64,000 bases of DNA from JACZXQ01 sp036986155 (GTDB taxonomy: Bacteria; Gemmatimonadota; Gemmatimonadetes; Longimicrobiales; Gaopeijiaceae), in NCBI GenBank assembly GCA_036986155.1, contig BTRA01000001.1:14775-78774 (forward strand), read 5' to 3'. The notes under the pieces were generated by a model. That model saw only the letters and a program-made list of their open reading frames with translations. It was not told the origin of the DNA and did no database searches. Position numbers and translations under genes: made by a program. Numbering within the stretch: the first letter of the stretch is position 1; each line of letters opens with the position of its first letter. Shown here one piece after another: positions 34,864 to 44,471 of the stretch.

Positions 34864-36957
34864 CTAGACCGTCGCCAGTTTGCGTGGCGCAAGGGGCTCG
34901 ATCTCGACACCGGGCTCCCACTTGGTGACGTGTCCTGCAAGGGCGCTGGCCGCCACGGAGTAAGGTGACACCAGATAGAGCTGCCCAGGACCCGATCGAC
35001 CTGGGAAGTTGCGGTTCTGGGACGACACCGATACTTCCTTCGCCTCACGGGTTATGCCTGGGCCCGCAGCGATGCACGCACCGCAGCCGGGCTCGACGAA
35101 GCTCGCGCCGACGCGGTCAAAAAGATCCAGGTAGCCCTGCGCCCGGCAGTATTCCCGAACCTCTACGGATCCGCACTGGATATAGCAGTCGACGTCCGGG
35201 TGAACCGCTAGGCCCCAGCGGTCGTTCGCCTCGCTGAACACTCGGGCGTACATGTCCATGTCTGCCTTCTTGCCCGCCGTGCATGAACCCGCATAGGCGA
35301 TGTCGATTCTGACCGGAGCATCGAGCTCGTCGATGAGCAGACCGTTGCCGGGGTCACCCGGAAGGGCCGCCATGGGACGCACCTGGGAGGCGTCGAGCTC
35401 GATGACCTTCACGTACTCGGCCGCCGTGTCGCTCTGCATTCCCTCGACCAAGCCTTCGGCCCGCGCGCGGTCCATACCCCGTTCGCTCACCAGGAACTCG
35501 ACGGTCTTGCTATCGGCACCGACGAGTCCAGTGAATGCGCCCACTTCGGCCGCCATGTTCGTCATCGTCGCCCTCTCATCGACCGACAGTGCCTCGACCG
35601 CGGGGCCGGCGTACTCGATGATCTGGCCGATCGCGTGCCCCTCCCGGATGTAGGGGTGCCGTAGGATTTCCAGCATGTAATCCTTCGCGGTCACGTTGAC
35701 TGCAGGCGTCCCATCGATCACCACCTTGAAGGACACCGGCACGCTGGCGCGCACGTCCTTGGTGATCCACGAGTTGAAGATTGCCGTCGTCCCTACTCCG
35801 AAGGCCACGCACCCGATGGCACCGGCGTGTGGCGTGTGAGAGTCGGTTCCGATGACGAGCATGCCCGGCTCGGCATATTCCTCCAGGATCTTCGAGTGGC
35901 AGATGGCCTCCGAGCCCAAGCGCTGCCCCATGAGCTCGCCGTACAGGCGGATGCCCTGTTTATTCGCGAACTCCCGTTGCTTGACCTCCAACTCGTTCGC
36001 GACGTCGAGCAGGCCCTCTTCGATTCGCTCCTGACTCATGACCTTGGACAGGAAGGTGAGGTGATCCCGGAAGAACAGAATGCTGTCGGGGTCCACGACT
36101 TTGGCGTCCGCGCCCACCTTTTGCTCGAAGAAGATGGCGGACATGGGGGTCACGTACTCGTGTGAGAAACGGATGTCAGTACGGAAGAACCCGGCCTCAC
36201 CCGTAGCAACCGCAGGCACGCCGACTTCATTCTCGGCCGCGTCCACCACCCAGTGGCTGGCGAAGATCTTCTCGCCGAGCGTCATGGGACGATCGGAAGG
36301 CCGCCGCTCGGCGAGCGAGGTGGGAGTGGGCACGGTAACCTGCCCCTGAAGCCGGGCCACATTGAACTCGAACAGCCCTCCGTATTCGATGATCTGTCGC
36401 GTGATCTCGTCCGTGCCCTCCGTGAACTCCGCCAACTGGATTTCCTCACCCGACTCGATCCTCCGAATCAGATCGAAGTCGGTCGTCGTGAGCATGCCGA
36501 GATTCTGGCAGTTCTCGTTGTAGATCCTCTCGATGCTCTCCCCGACCACGACCTGGATACCGGCCATGAGTTCGGCATACGGGCTCTGCTCACGGCTGCT
36601 GCCCTTGCCACGCCGCTTGCCGGCCACCGAACAGACAAAGCCGCCGTTTCTCACACTGCCTCGTGTGACCGGTGACTCAGCGTCGCCGGTAGCGTGGTTC
36701 GTTGCCCGAAGTCCCAAGTACGGAAAGTCGCCCAATGTCTCATCGTGGAAGTAGCAGATGTACGCCGGCGTGATCTCGTCCGTGCTGATCTGATCACGGA
36801 GCTTCGCGCGCAGGTCATTCGTGAGGTCGAGGCGAGCGCCTTCTTCGAGTTGGGCGCGCATCTGCTCTGCGTCGTCCAGCAGATATAGGATCCGTCCCGC
36901 AAACCGAAGCGTACTAGCGCGGCGCGTCATGGGGAGGTTCAGAAGGTCAGGATTCAT
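34864..36957 (-). CDS. aconitase/IPMI-superfamily hydro-lyase, swivel domain first
   Basis: A 697-aa enzyme in which a LeuD/AcnA-4-like swivelling domain (residues about 60-200, with SSREQSP at 120-126 and ENCQNLGML) precedes the LeuC-like core (from MTLGEKIFASH near 225). The core has EAICHSKI, GTDSHTPHAGAIG, and cluster-ligand contexts SCTAGKKADMD and PGCGACIAAGPG. It interconverts hydroxy-acids through dehydration, but substrate (citrate, isopropylmalate or related) is not fixed. AcnB also has an early swivel domain but needs a HEAT domain that is lacking here. ATG 36957. Confidence 0.82.
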   Translation of the reverse strand: MNPDLLNLPMTRRASTLRFAGRILYLLDDAEQMRAQLEEGARLDLTNDLRAKLRDQISTDEITPAYICYFHDETLGDFPYLGLRATNHATGDAESPVTRGSVRNGGFVCSVAGKRRGKGSSREQSPYAELMAGIQVVVGESIERIYNENCQNLGMLTTTDFDLIRRIESGEEIQLAEFTEGTDEITRQIIEYGGLFEFNVARLQGQVTVPTPTSLAERRPSDRPMTLGEKIFASHWVVDAAENEVGVPAVATGEAGFFRTDIRFSHEYVTPMSAIFFEQKVGADAKVVDPDSILFFRDHLTFLSKVMSQERIEEGLLDVANELEVKQREFANKQGIRLYGELMGQRLGSEAICHSKILEEYAEPGMLVIGTDSHTPHAGAIGCVAFGVGTTAIFNSWITKDVRASVPVSFKVVIDGTPAVNVTAKDYMLEILRHPYIREGHAIGQIIEYAGPAVEALSVDERATMTNMAAEVGAFTGLVGADSKTVEFLVSERGMDRARAEGLVEGMQSDTAAEYVKVIELDASQVRPMAALPGDPGNGLLIDELDAPVRIDIAYAGSCTAGKKADMDMYARVFSEANDRWGLAVHPDVDCYIQCGSVEVREYCRAQGYLDLFDRVGASFVEPGCGACIAAGPGITREAKEVSVSSQNRNFPGRSGPGQLYLVSPYSVAASALAGHVTKWEPGVEIEPLAPRKLATV

Positions 36958-37209
36958 ATGAGTTCAGGTGATGGTCGTGTCGGTGCTTACAGGTACGGAT
37001 CGCATACCCACGCATAGCCGGTAAGAGCCCACCCGGAGGGCAAAGGCCGACCGGAGGGCCGTGGAAGATCACGTGCCGTTGGGGCTACCGGCAAGGCAAC
37101 CCTCTCTCTGGCGAAGGCGTCGTATTTCCACCACACCTTAGGATGACACTTGTAGAAGATCTAATCCTGTGGAAGAGTCCACCAACGTTGGCGGGAAGGC
37201 AGAACCGTG
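36958..37209. other. intergenic leader with possible RNA structure
   Basis: Divergent promoter space between the aconitase-like gene and the beta-propeller gene. GCCGGTA (37017-37023) pairs with TACCGGC (37086-37092), with an inner GCCC/GGGC helix and two small GC hairpins (GGCC at 37045-37048 with 37057-37060). It lies in the 5' leader of the aconitase-like gene if transcribed leftward. No known riboswitch core was recognised. Confidence 0.3.
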
Positions 37210-38355
37210 ATGAGGAAGGTACTTCTGAGACTTGCGGCGGTAAGCGCCGTGGGGTTTTCGGCCGTCCCCGTGTTTGCACAGGGACCTACGTTGACCAAGG
37301 ACGCCGAATTCCCCGAAGGCTTCGGGCTGCTGAGCACCGTTCGCGAGCTTCCGGACGGCCGGGTGATGGTCGCCGATCCTCTCGGTCAGATGCTGGCGAT
37401 CTTGGACATGGACTCGGGAGAGATGGAGATGCTCGGCCGAGAAGGGCCCGGTCCGGATGAGTACCGACAGCCGGATGCCGTTCACGCAATGCCCGGGGAC
37501 TCCACGCTCTTGGTGGATCTTGGGAACGCGCGCCTGACGATGATGGATGCGCAGGGTACCTTCGGGCAGACAGTGCCGATCGCGGTGGGTCAGGCAGGAC
37601 GCGGTGGCCCGGGCTCCCTCCAGATGATGCTCCCGAGAGCGGTGGACGCTGAGGGCCGGATCTACTTCGCACTTGGTGGCGGCTTCGGAGGGGCGGACTC
37701 CACGGCGATCGGTCGGTACGATCGAGCGACGCGGGCGATCGATACAGTTGCTCGCGTGAAGCCCCGAGAAGTGCGGCGGTCGGAAAGTCGCGGGGACATC
37801 GATATTCGTCCGCTTCCCATGACCCCCCAAGACGATTGGGCTGTTGGGCGTGACGGCACGATCGCGCTGATCCGATCGGACGGCTACTACGTCCAGGTGA
37901 TCCATCCCGACGGGCGGGTGTCGACCGGCCCCACCGTGCAGCATAAGCTCGTCCGACCCGGAGACGCGGAGAAGCTGGCCTGGGTCGAAGCGAGCCGAGG
38001 CGGGCTATCCATTCGTGTCGAGGCCGGCCCCGGGGGCCAGCGATCCATAGCCATGAGCCGTGGGGATGGCGGACGTGGAACTCCGGACATTGGAGCGTAC
38101 GAGTGGCCCAGCAGGATGCCGGCGTTCAGGGCGGGTGCGACCGTGGTCGACCCATACGGTGGCATCTGGGTCGGGCGCACCACCAAGCTCGGTGTCGAGA
38201 CGCTCTACGACGTCTTCGACCACGAAGGCAACAAGACGGGCGAGGTAACCTTCGCTCCCAACTCGAGAATCATCGGATTCGGTGCCGGGACCGCGTACGT
38301 CGTTCGAACGGACGACTTCGGACTACAGTGGCTCGAGCGGTACCGCGTCGCCTGA
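37210..38355 (+). CDS. exported 6-bladed beta-propeller protein
   Basis: A 381-aa protein with a signal peptide (residues 1-24, ending VPVFAQG). Repeats such as ELPDGRVMVADPLGQMLAILDMDSGE, AVDAEGRIYFALGG, AVGRDGTIALIRSDGYYVQVIHPDG and DPYGGIWVGR are NHL/6-bladed-propeller blades of about 50 residues. The segment LGREGPGPDEYRQP is a family hallmark. Function unknown; these proteins are abundant in Gemmatimonadota and Bacteroidota. ATG 37210 is preferred over the GTG three bases upstream. Confidence 0.75.
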   Translation: MRKVLLRLAAVSAVGFSAVPVFAQGPTLTKDAEFPEGFGLLSTVRELPDGRVMVADPLGQMLAILDMDSGEMEMLGREGPGPDEYRQPDAVHAMPGDSTLLVDLGNARLTMMDAQGTFGQTVPIAVGQAGRGGPGSLQMMLPRAVDAEGRIYFALGGGFGGADSTAIGRYDRATRAIDTVARVKPREVRRSESRGDIDIRPLPMTPQDDWAVGRDGTIALIRSDGYYVQVIHPDGRVSTGPTVQHKLVRPGDAEKLAWVEASRGGLSIRVEAGPGGQRSIAMSRGDGGRGTPDIGAYEWPSRMPAFRAGATVVDPYGGIWVGRTTKLGVETLYDVFDHEGNKTGEVTFAPNSRIIGFGAGTAYVVRTDDFGLQWLERYRVA

Positions 38356-38462
38356 CTCCAGCGCGGCTTCCTTGACGGTGGCATGCCCGGGGCTTCTTAT
38401 TGCCGCGACCATCAGCCGGCCGGTTTCGGTCCGTGCTGGCAGCCCGCACCGGAGGAAGTGAG

Positions 38463-39818
38463 ATGCCCGAAGCGACTGAGCCTGGAGCCTCGAACAACCG
38501 AGGGACGTGGGGGTCCGAGTTCGGGTTCATAATCGCGGCAGTTGGGAGCGCCGTCGGGCTCGGGAACATGTGGAGGTTCTCCGCCACGACAGCCTCGAGC
38601 GGTGGGGCGGCGTTCGTGCTGCTCTACATCGGGCTCACTTTTTTGGTGGGCATCCCACTGCTCATGGCCGAGTTGGCGATCGGCCGGCGCATGAAACTGA
38701 GTCCGATCGGGGCTCTGCGCGGCGCCATCGGGCCCGCGTGGGTACCCGTCGGCTATCTGTTTGTGATCGCTGGGTTCGTGATCTTCTCCTTCTATGCGGT
38801 CATCGCGGGTTGGGCAGTACGGTATGGACTGGAGGCTGTTCTGTCTGGCCTGCCTGCCGATCCAGGGCAGCACTTCGGGGATATTGCCACCGGCGTTCCG
38901 GCGGCGATCTATCACGTGGCCTTCGTAGCTATCACGGTGGCGATCGTCATGGCCGGCGTTCAGAAGGGGATCGAGAAAGCAGCAGTCATTCTCATGCCCT
39001 TGTTGTTTGCCATACTCGTGGGTTTGGCCATATGGGCGGCCACTCTTCCGGGTGCCGGCGCGGGGTACGAATTCTACCTATCGCCCGACTTCAGCCAGTT
39101 GCTTGATGCCGAGACGATCGGGCTCGCCGCCGGCCAAACCTACTTCTCGCTCAGCTTGGGAATGGGCGCGATTCTCACGTTCGCGTCGTACATGGGCCGC
39201 GGCCACAACCTCGGCAAAGAAGGCGTGATCATCGCCTTTGCGGACTTCGCGGTCGCATTCGTGGCTGGTCTCGTGGTCTTCCCCGTGGTCTTCGCGCTGG
39301 GATTCAGCGACCAGGTCATCGGGCTCTCGGCGTCGGACGCCGAGGGGGTGTTGTTCATCGCGCTTCCAGGCGCCTTTGCGGCCATGGGGGCATGGGGACG
39401 GGTCATCGGGATACTGTTCTTCTTCGGATTGTCCGTTGCCGCGCTGACATCGACGATCTCGCTACTCGAAGTCGTGGTATCGTCTGTGATCGACGAGTGG
39501 AAGATACCGAGGGCGAAGGCGTCGCTGCTCATCGGTGGGGGTATCGCCATCGTAGGTATCGCCCCCGCCATGTCGCTGCGGATCTTGGGTCAGATGAACA
39601 GCATCGCCGGCGAACTCTTCTTGGGTCTCGGTGCGTTCCTCACCGTGATCGCGGTGGGGTGGATCATGGACGATCCGGTGTCCGAGTTGGCGGATGGCGC
39701 GTCGCCGTTCATCAAGAAGACCCTACCGATCTGGTATGGGGTGGTGCGCTACGTCCTGCCGGTCATCACGGGCGGCGTGCTCTTCATCATGATTCAGTCG
39801 AAGTTCTTCTCTGGTTGA
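38463..39818 (+). CDS. neurotransmitter:sodium symporter (NSS/SNF) family transporter
   Basis: A 451-aa, 11-12 helix protein of the LeuT fold. SAVGLGNMWRFSATTASSGGAAF in TM1 carries the unwound sodium/substrate site, and YFSLSLGMGAILTFASYMG in TM6 is typical. A charged terminus precedes TM1. Substrate is probably an amino acid taken up with Na+. Start ATG 38463 follows GGAGG at about 38450-38454. Confidence 0.92.
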   Translation: MPEATEPGASNNRGTWGSEFGFIIAAVGSAVGLGNMWRFSATTASSGGAAFVLLYIGLTFLVGIPLLMAELAIGRRMKLSPIGALRGAIGPAWVPVGYLFVIAGFVIFSFYAVIAGWAVRYGLEAVLSGLPADPGQHFGDIATGVPAAIYHVAFVAITVAIVMAGVQKGIEKAAVILMPLLFAILVGLAIWAATLPGAGAGYEFYLSPDFSQLLDAETIGLAAGQTYFSLSLGMGAILTFASYMGRGHNLGKEGVIIAFADFAVAFVAGLVVFPVVFALGFSDQVIGLSASDAEGVLFIALPGAFAAMGAWGRVIGILFFFGLSVAALTSTISLLEVVVSSVIDEWKIPRAKASLLIGGGIAIVGIAPAMSLRILGQMNSIAGELFLGLGAFLTVIAVGWIMDDPVSELADGASPFIKKTLPIWYGVVRYVLPVITGGVLFIMIQSKFFSG

Positions 39819-39861
39819 TCTGGAATCGGCCGCGGCGATGTCGCGGTGGGAGGCGGGCAAC

Positions 39862-40878
39862 ATGGGACGAGCAAGCCGACTGGGCCTTTGGCTTTCAATC
39901 CTCCTGTCGGCGTGCCAGCCGGCGGGGGAGGCCGTCCTCGCGCCATTCCAGGTGGCGTTGCTCACCTCCGGTCCCGTCAGTGACGCGGGATGGTATGCCG
40001 GCGCGTACGAAGGCCTCCAGATGATTGCCGACTCCTTCGGTGCGGGCATCAGCCATCAGCAAACCCGCACGCCCGCCGAGTTCGACGAAGCGTTTTTCGC
40101 GTATGCCTCTTCGGGGTATGACCTCATCTTCGCGCACGGCTTCGAATACCAGGACGCGGCCATCCGTGCGGGCGCAGAGTTCCCCGAGATGACAATCATC
40201 GTGAGCGCCGGCGGGCGGGTCGCGCGAAATGTCATTCCGCTCATCTTCCAATTGGAGGAGGGAAGTTATCTGGCCGGCATCGCGGCGGGATCGTTGACCA
40301 AGACCGGAGTCATAGGGATGGTCGGGGGTGTGGCCATTCCGCCCGCCGAGGGCACGTTCGTCGCGTTCGAGGCGGGTGCGAGATCGGTGAGGCCGGATGT
40401 GCAGGTCCTCGTGACGTGGATCGGAAGCTGGAACGACGTGACGGCGGCCAAGGAAGCCGCGGTGGCCCTGCTCAGGAGCGATGTGGACATCCTCATCCAC
40501 AACACGGATGCGGCGAGTTTCGGAGTCTTTCAAGCGGTTCGCGAGGCGCGAGGCGCTGGACGAGATGTCTGGGCGATGGGAATGAACCGGGATCAGAACG
40601 GTGTGGCGCCCGAGCTCATCCTTGGGAGCGCGGTGATCCGGATTCCAGAGGGATTCATGGAGATTACACGCCTTTGGTACCGCGGCAATCTCCCTGACGG
40701 GGCCTACTACGCCGGCGGCAGGGCGGCCTTGGTCGACTACCTCGTGAATCCGGCGCAGGTGGCCAAGTACTCCCCCGAACTCTTGACCCTGCTGGAGGAA
40801 ACACGGACCGGCATTCGAGAGGGCACGGTGGACATCCCACGGATCCAGTTCGTTGGCGATGAGGAAGCGAACCGCTGA
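39862..40878 (+). CDS. BMP-family nucleoside-binding lipoprotein of ABC transporter
   Basis: A 338-aa lipoprotein. Lipobox LLSAC (Cys18). The periplasmic domain follows the BMP/Med pattern: LLTSGPVSDAGWY, FAHGFEYQDAA, PLIFQLEEGSYLAG, GMVGGVAIPPAEGTFVAFEAGA and IHNTDAASFGVFQA. These proteins bind purine nucleosides in spirochaete and Lactococcus systems. ATG 39862 has GGGAGG upstream, better than ATG 39838. It is one base before the ATPase start. Confidence 0.9.
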   Translation: MGRASRLGLWLSILLSACQPAGEAVLAPFQVALLTSGPVSDAGWYAGAYEGLQMIADSFGAGISHQQTRTPAEFDEAFFAYASSGYDLIFAHGFEYQDAAIRAGAEFPEMTIIVSAGGRVARNVIPLIFQLEEGSYLAGIAAGSLTKTGVIGMVGGVAIPPAEGTFVAFEAGARSVRPDVQVLVTWIGSWNDVTAAKEAAVALLRSDVDILIHNTDAASFGVFQAVREARGAGRDVWAMGMNRDQNGVAPELILGSAVIRIPEGFMEITRLWYRGNLPDGAYYAGGRAALVDYLVNPAQVAKYSPELLTLLEETRTGIREGTVDIPRIQFVGDEEANR

Positions 40879-40879
40879 C

Positions 40880-42409
40880 ATGACCGACGGGGGCGCCGAT
40901 TCCGCCTCCCCGCCTTCGGTCGAGCTCGAGGCCATTCGAAAGCGTTTTGGTCCCGTCGTCGCGCTGGACGGGGTCGATCTCGCGGCTTTCCCTGGAGAAG
41001 TACACGCCCTCGTCGGTGAGAACGGAGCCGGCAAGACCACATTGATGGGAGTGCTCTCCGGCGTCGTGCGGGCGGACCAGGGCGTGATCCGTATTGCAGG
41101 CCGCTCGGTCCGGCTGGCCAAGCCGAGAGACGCCTGGGCCTCCGGGATCGGCATGGTGCACCAACACCTTACGCTGGTTCCCGAACTCACGGTTCTCGAG
41201 AATGTCGCCCTAGGGGTCCGTTCCGCCGCATGGGGCCTGCGCTTGCCGTTCGACCAGGTGAGGTCGCGGTTGGAGGCGCTCTCCCATGAGACCGGCCTCT
41301 CCGTCGATCCGGACGTTGTCGTGGAGCGGCTTTCGGTGGGTGAGCGGCAGCGAGTAGAGATCCTCAAGGTGCTCAACCGGGATCCACGGGTTCTCGTCCT
41401 GGACGAGCCGACCTCGGTGCTGGCGCCCCGAGAGGTGGAGGAGTTCTTCCACGTGCTTCGAGGGTTGGCATACGAGGGACGCACGGTATTGCTCATCGCG
41501 CACAAGATCGACGAAATCCTCGCTGTGGCCGACCGCATCACGGTGCTCCGCGGGGGGCGTGTGGTCCACTCGGGGGCGAGCCACGCGATGGACTCTGGGT
41601 CGCTGGCCCACCTGATGATCGGGCGCGACGTGGCTGCACGTGAACTCCCGCAGCCGTCCGAACCCGGCGCCGAGCTGGTTCGCCTCGAGGGGGTCAGCGC
41701 CCGTGGCTCCAGGGGTGAGGTGGCCCTCAGTGATGTGCACCTGACGGTGCGGCGGGGTGAGATCGTGGGTGTCGCCGGAGTGGATGGAAACGGCCAGCGG
41801 GAGCTAGCGCTCCTCCTTGCCGGAGCCGAGTCGCCTGAGTCGGGGAGTGTCCAGCTACCGGACACCGTGGGATTCGTCCCGGCGGACCGAATGGGCGAGG
41901 CATTGGTGCCCGACTTCGACCTGACGCAAAACGTGGCGCTCGCGCTCACGGACATGCCCAAGTACAGACGTGGAGCACTGCTGCGTTGGGGGCGGCTGCG
42001 TTCGGCTACCGCCAGACTCATGGACCGGCACGGAGTCGGTGCTCCCTCTTTAGATGTGCGTGCCTGGATGCTTTCGGGCGGCAACCAGCAGAAGCTCGTG
42101 GTCGGACGCGAACTGATACGGAGCCAGGCGCTGTTGATCGCGCACAACCCTACCCGTGGCCTCGATGTCGCCGCCGGACGGTTCGTGCAGGACGAGCTCA
42201 GGCGTTTGAGTCGATCGACGAAGGAAGCGGACGGCGAGGACCCACCCGGCATCGTGGTCATCTCGAGTGATCTCGATGAGGTCCTCGAGCTGTCCGACCG
42301 CCTCTTCGTGCTCAGAAAGGGACGGCTGTTGACGGTCCCGGAGGCTCGGCGCACGAGGGAGTTCGTAGGCGCGCTCATGCTTGCGTACGATGGGGATTCG
42401 GGTGAATAG
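40880..42409 (+). CDS. BMP-type ABC transporter ATPase with two NBDs
   Basis: A 509-aa fused ATPase. NBD1 has Walker A GENGAGKTT (46-54), LSVGERQRVEILK and LDEPTSVLAP. NBD2 has a degenerate Walker A (GVDGNGQREL, no Lys), then LSGGNQQKLVVGRE and HNPTRGLDVAA, as in nucleoside and ribose importers of the NupA/MglA kind. NBD2 is probably a structural site. Energy for nucleoside uptake. Starts at ATG 40880, one base after the binding-protein stop. Confidence 0.93.
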   Translation: MTDGGADSASPPSVELEAIRKRFGPVVALDGVDLAAFPGEVHALVGENGAGKTTLMGVLSGVVRADQGVIRIAGRSVRLAKPRDAWASGIGMVHQHLTLVPELTVLENVALGVRSAAWGLRLPFDQVRSRLEALSHETGLSVDPDVVVERLSVGERQRVEILKVLNRDPRVLVLDEPTSVLAPREVEEFFHVLRGLAYEGRTVLLIAHKIDEILAVADRITVLRGGRVVHSGASHAMDSGSLAHLMIGRDVAARELPQPSEPGAELVRLEGVSARGSRGEVALSDVHLTVRRGEIVGVAGVDGNGQRELALLLAGAESPESGSVQLPDTVGFVPADRMGEALVPDFDLTQNVALALTDMPKYRRGALLRWGRLRSATARLMDRHGVGAPSLDVRAWMLSGGNQQKLVVGRELIRSQALLIAHNPTRGLDVAAGRFVQDELRRLSRSTKEADGEDPPGIVVISSDLDEVLELSDRLFVLRKGRLLTVPEARRTREFVGALMLAYDGDSGE

Positions 42410-43475
42410 GGTACTCCGGTTTGGTGGCTTGTGGGTGGCGCTGGCAGCGCTGCTGATCACCGGTGTAGTGGCTGTGGGGGCGCTCGTGGCTGGCGGATAC
42501 GATCCCGGAGTGGCCCTGAGTGCCCTCGTTCGGGGTGCTGCAGGGTCACCGGAGCAGCTGTTTTCGGTCACGCTCGTTCGCTCCGTGCCGCTCATTCTGA
42601 CGGGCCTCGCCGTGGCTCTGGCTTTTCGGGCCGGCGTCTGGAACATCGGTGCGGAGGGCCAGCTGTACGCGGGCGCAATAGCGGGCGTGTGGGTCGGACT
42701 GGCCGCCGGCGACCTTCCTGGATGGATCGTCGTGCCTCTCGTGTTGCTGGTCTCGTCGACTGCCGGAGCCGTGTGGGCGTTGATTCCGACGCTGATGCGG
42801 CTACGACTGGGCGTCTACGAGGTCATCACCACCATTCTCATGAACTTCGTGGCGATCCAATTGGTCGGTTACATGGTGAGTGGACCGCTCCAGGAGTCCC
42901 GCGGGGTCTTTCCCCAGACCGATGCGATCTCCGCTTCCGCCCGGCTGCCGCTACTGATTCCCGGCACGCGACTCCACATCGGATTCGCGGTGGCGCTGTT
43001 GCTGGGAGCAGCGCTGTGGGTGGTGCTCCGAAGCACGGTGTTCGGCTTCAGGCTCCAGGTGGTGGGCCAAAGCCCGGCTGCGGCCCGCATCACGGGGCGG
43101 ATCGATGGGGCGAGGGTAATCTTCGTGACGTTCCTAGCCTCCGGCGGGCTCGCGGGGCTGGCTGGAGCGATGGAGGTCTCCGGGCGGACGTTCGCCCTGT
43201 ACGAGGGCCTGTCCCCCGGGTGGGGGTACACGGCGATCGCGGTCGCGTTACTCGCGGGATTGCATCCGATGGGAGTGGTGGGCGTGGGGATCCTGTTTGG
43301 GGCGCTCGAGGGTGGGGCTGGGGCCATGCAGCGCGAGGCGGGGATCCCCGAGGCGTGGGTGAGCGGGATCGAGGCATTGGTCATTCTAGCCGTGCTCGCC
43401 GCGGACCAGGGCCGAAAGTGGTTTGCCCGCACCCGGTCGGAACGCGCCCGACCTGCGGAGTCGTCGGTTGGCTGA
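42390..43475 (+). CDS. BMP-type ABC transporter permease 1
   Basis: About 361 aa, roughly nine helices. WNIGAEGQLYAGAIAGVWVG and YEVITTILMNFVAIQLVGY are the permease motif of the nucleoside (NupP/YufP) family, and GLSPGWGYTAIAVALLAGLHPMG the conserved loop. The start overlaps the ATPase end by 20 bases (ATG 42390; GTG 42402 possible). It pairs with the next gene as a heterodimer channel. Confidence 0.9.
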   Translation: MGIRVNRVLRFGGLWVALAALLITGVVAVGALVAGGYDPGVALSALVRGAAGSPEQLFSVTLVRSVPLILTGLAVALAFRAGVWNIGAEGQLYAGAIAGVWVGLAAGDLPGWIVVPLVLLVSSTAGAVWALIPTLMRLRLGVYEVITTILMNFVAIQLVGYMVSGPLQESRGVFPQTDAISASARLPLLIPGTRLHIGFAVALLLGAALWVVLRSTVFGFRLQVVGQSPAAARITGRIDGARVIFVTFLASGGLAGLAGAMEVSGRTFALYEGLSPGWGYTAIAVALLAGLHPMGVVGVGILFGALEGGAGAMQREAGIPEAWVSGIEALVILAVLAADQGRKWFARTRSERARPAESSVG

Positions 43476-44397
43476 GGTGGCGCTGCTCACCTCGTTCCTG
43501 GCGGCTTCGGTCCGCCTGGGAGTGCCGCTCGCCCTGGCCGCGCTTGGCGAAACCGTCTCGGAGCGGGCGGGCGTGATCAACATCGGGCTCGAGGGATCAC
43601 TTATCGCCGGCGCCTTGGGCGGCTCGTTGGGGGCAATGGCGTGGTCCTCTGCGCTCGGGGGCATCCTTGCCGGAGCTGCCGCGGGAGCGCTGGTCGCGGT
43701 GGTGTTTGCGGCCTTCGTGGTGGGGCTCAACACCGACCAGATCATCACCGGGACCGCCATCACGATGGGAGGGTTGGGTTTCACCGGGGCCGTATACCAG
43801 GCGCGGTTCGGGCTTGCCGGAGTCCCCTTGACGCTGCCGCCGCTCTCCTCCGTTCCCGTCCCTCTCCTGCACCGAATCCCGGTTCTCGGGCCAGCGCTTT
43901 TCGAGCAGGCTCCCACCGCCTATTTGGCGGTCGCCATGGGGATTCTTCTTTGGTTCGGCTTTTTCCGGACCGAATGGGGACTCGAGCTCCGGGCCGTGGG
44001 CGAGAGTCCCGACGCGGCCCAGGCGGCAGGCGTCAGGGTTCGCTGGACCCGGTTCTGGGCGACCGTTTTCGGCGGTCTCATGGCCGGCATAGCGGGCGCC
44101 CATCTCGCTTTGGACTCGGGCACGTTCGTCGAGGGGATGTCGGGCGGCCGCGGGTTCATCGCACTAGCCGTAGTCGTGCTGGGCCGCTGGAATCCTCTGT
44201 GGGTCGTCGTGGCTGCAAGTTTCTTCGGGGGAGCATCGGCCCTCCAGTTCTCGATGCAGGCACTCGGCTGGGACGTACCTCACCAGTTCTTTCTCGCGCT
44301 GCCCTACCTCTTGACCCTCGCAGCCCTCGCCGGTTGGGTTGGGCGCGCGCGCCCGCCGTCCGCTTTGGCACACCCTTGGCCCAAGACGACCATGTAG
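43468..44397 (+). CDS. BMP-type ABC transporter permease 2
   Basis: About 309 aa, 8-9 helices. ERAGVINIGLEGSLIAGALGG and TDQIITGTAITMGGLGFTGAVY are the NupQ/YufQ-type signature, and GGRGFIALAVVVLGRWNPLWV the second. Starts at TTG 43468 with GGAG seven bases before, overlapping the permease 1 stop by eight bases. It completes a four-gene importer with binding protein, ATPase and two permeases. Confidence 0.9.
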   Translation: MAEVALLTSFLAASVRLGVPLALAALGETVSERAGVINIGLEGSLIAGALGGSLGAMAWSSALGGILAGAAAGALVAVVFAAFVVGLNTDQIITGTAITMGGLGFTGAVYQARFGLAGVPLTLPPLSSVPVPLLHRIPVLGPALFEQAPTAYLAVAMGILLWFGFFRTEWGLELRAVGESPDAAQAAGVRVRWTRFWATVFGGLMAGIAGAHLALDSGTFVEGMSGGRGFIALAVVVLGRWNPLWVVVAASFFGGASALQFSMQALGWDVPHQFFLALPYLLTLAALAGWVGRARPPSALAHPWPKTTM

Positions 44398-44471
44398 TGG
44401 AGTCTGTGGGGCCGGGCTATCTCGCCCGGGTCGGCTTTTCGTGAATGATGTGGGGAGATAGCTTCGAGCGC

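Noticed and set aside
39895..42378. Very long open frame (827 codons) on the minus strand
   Set aside because: It is antisense to the BMP binding protein and ATPase genes, has serine/arginine-rich composition and no motifs; a GC-bias shadow.
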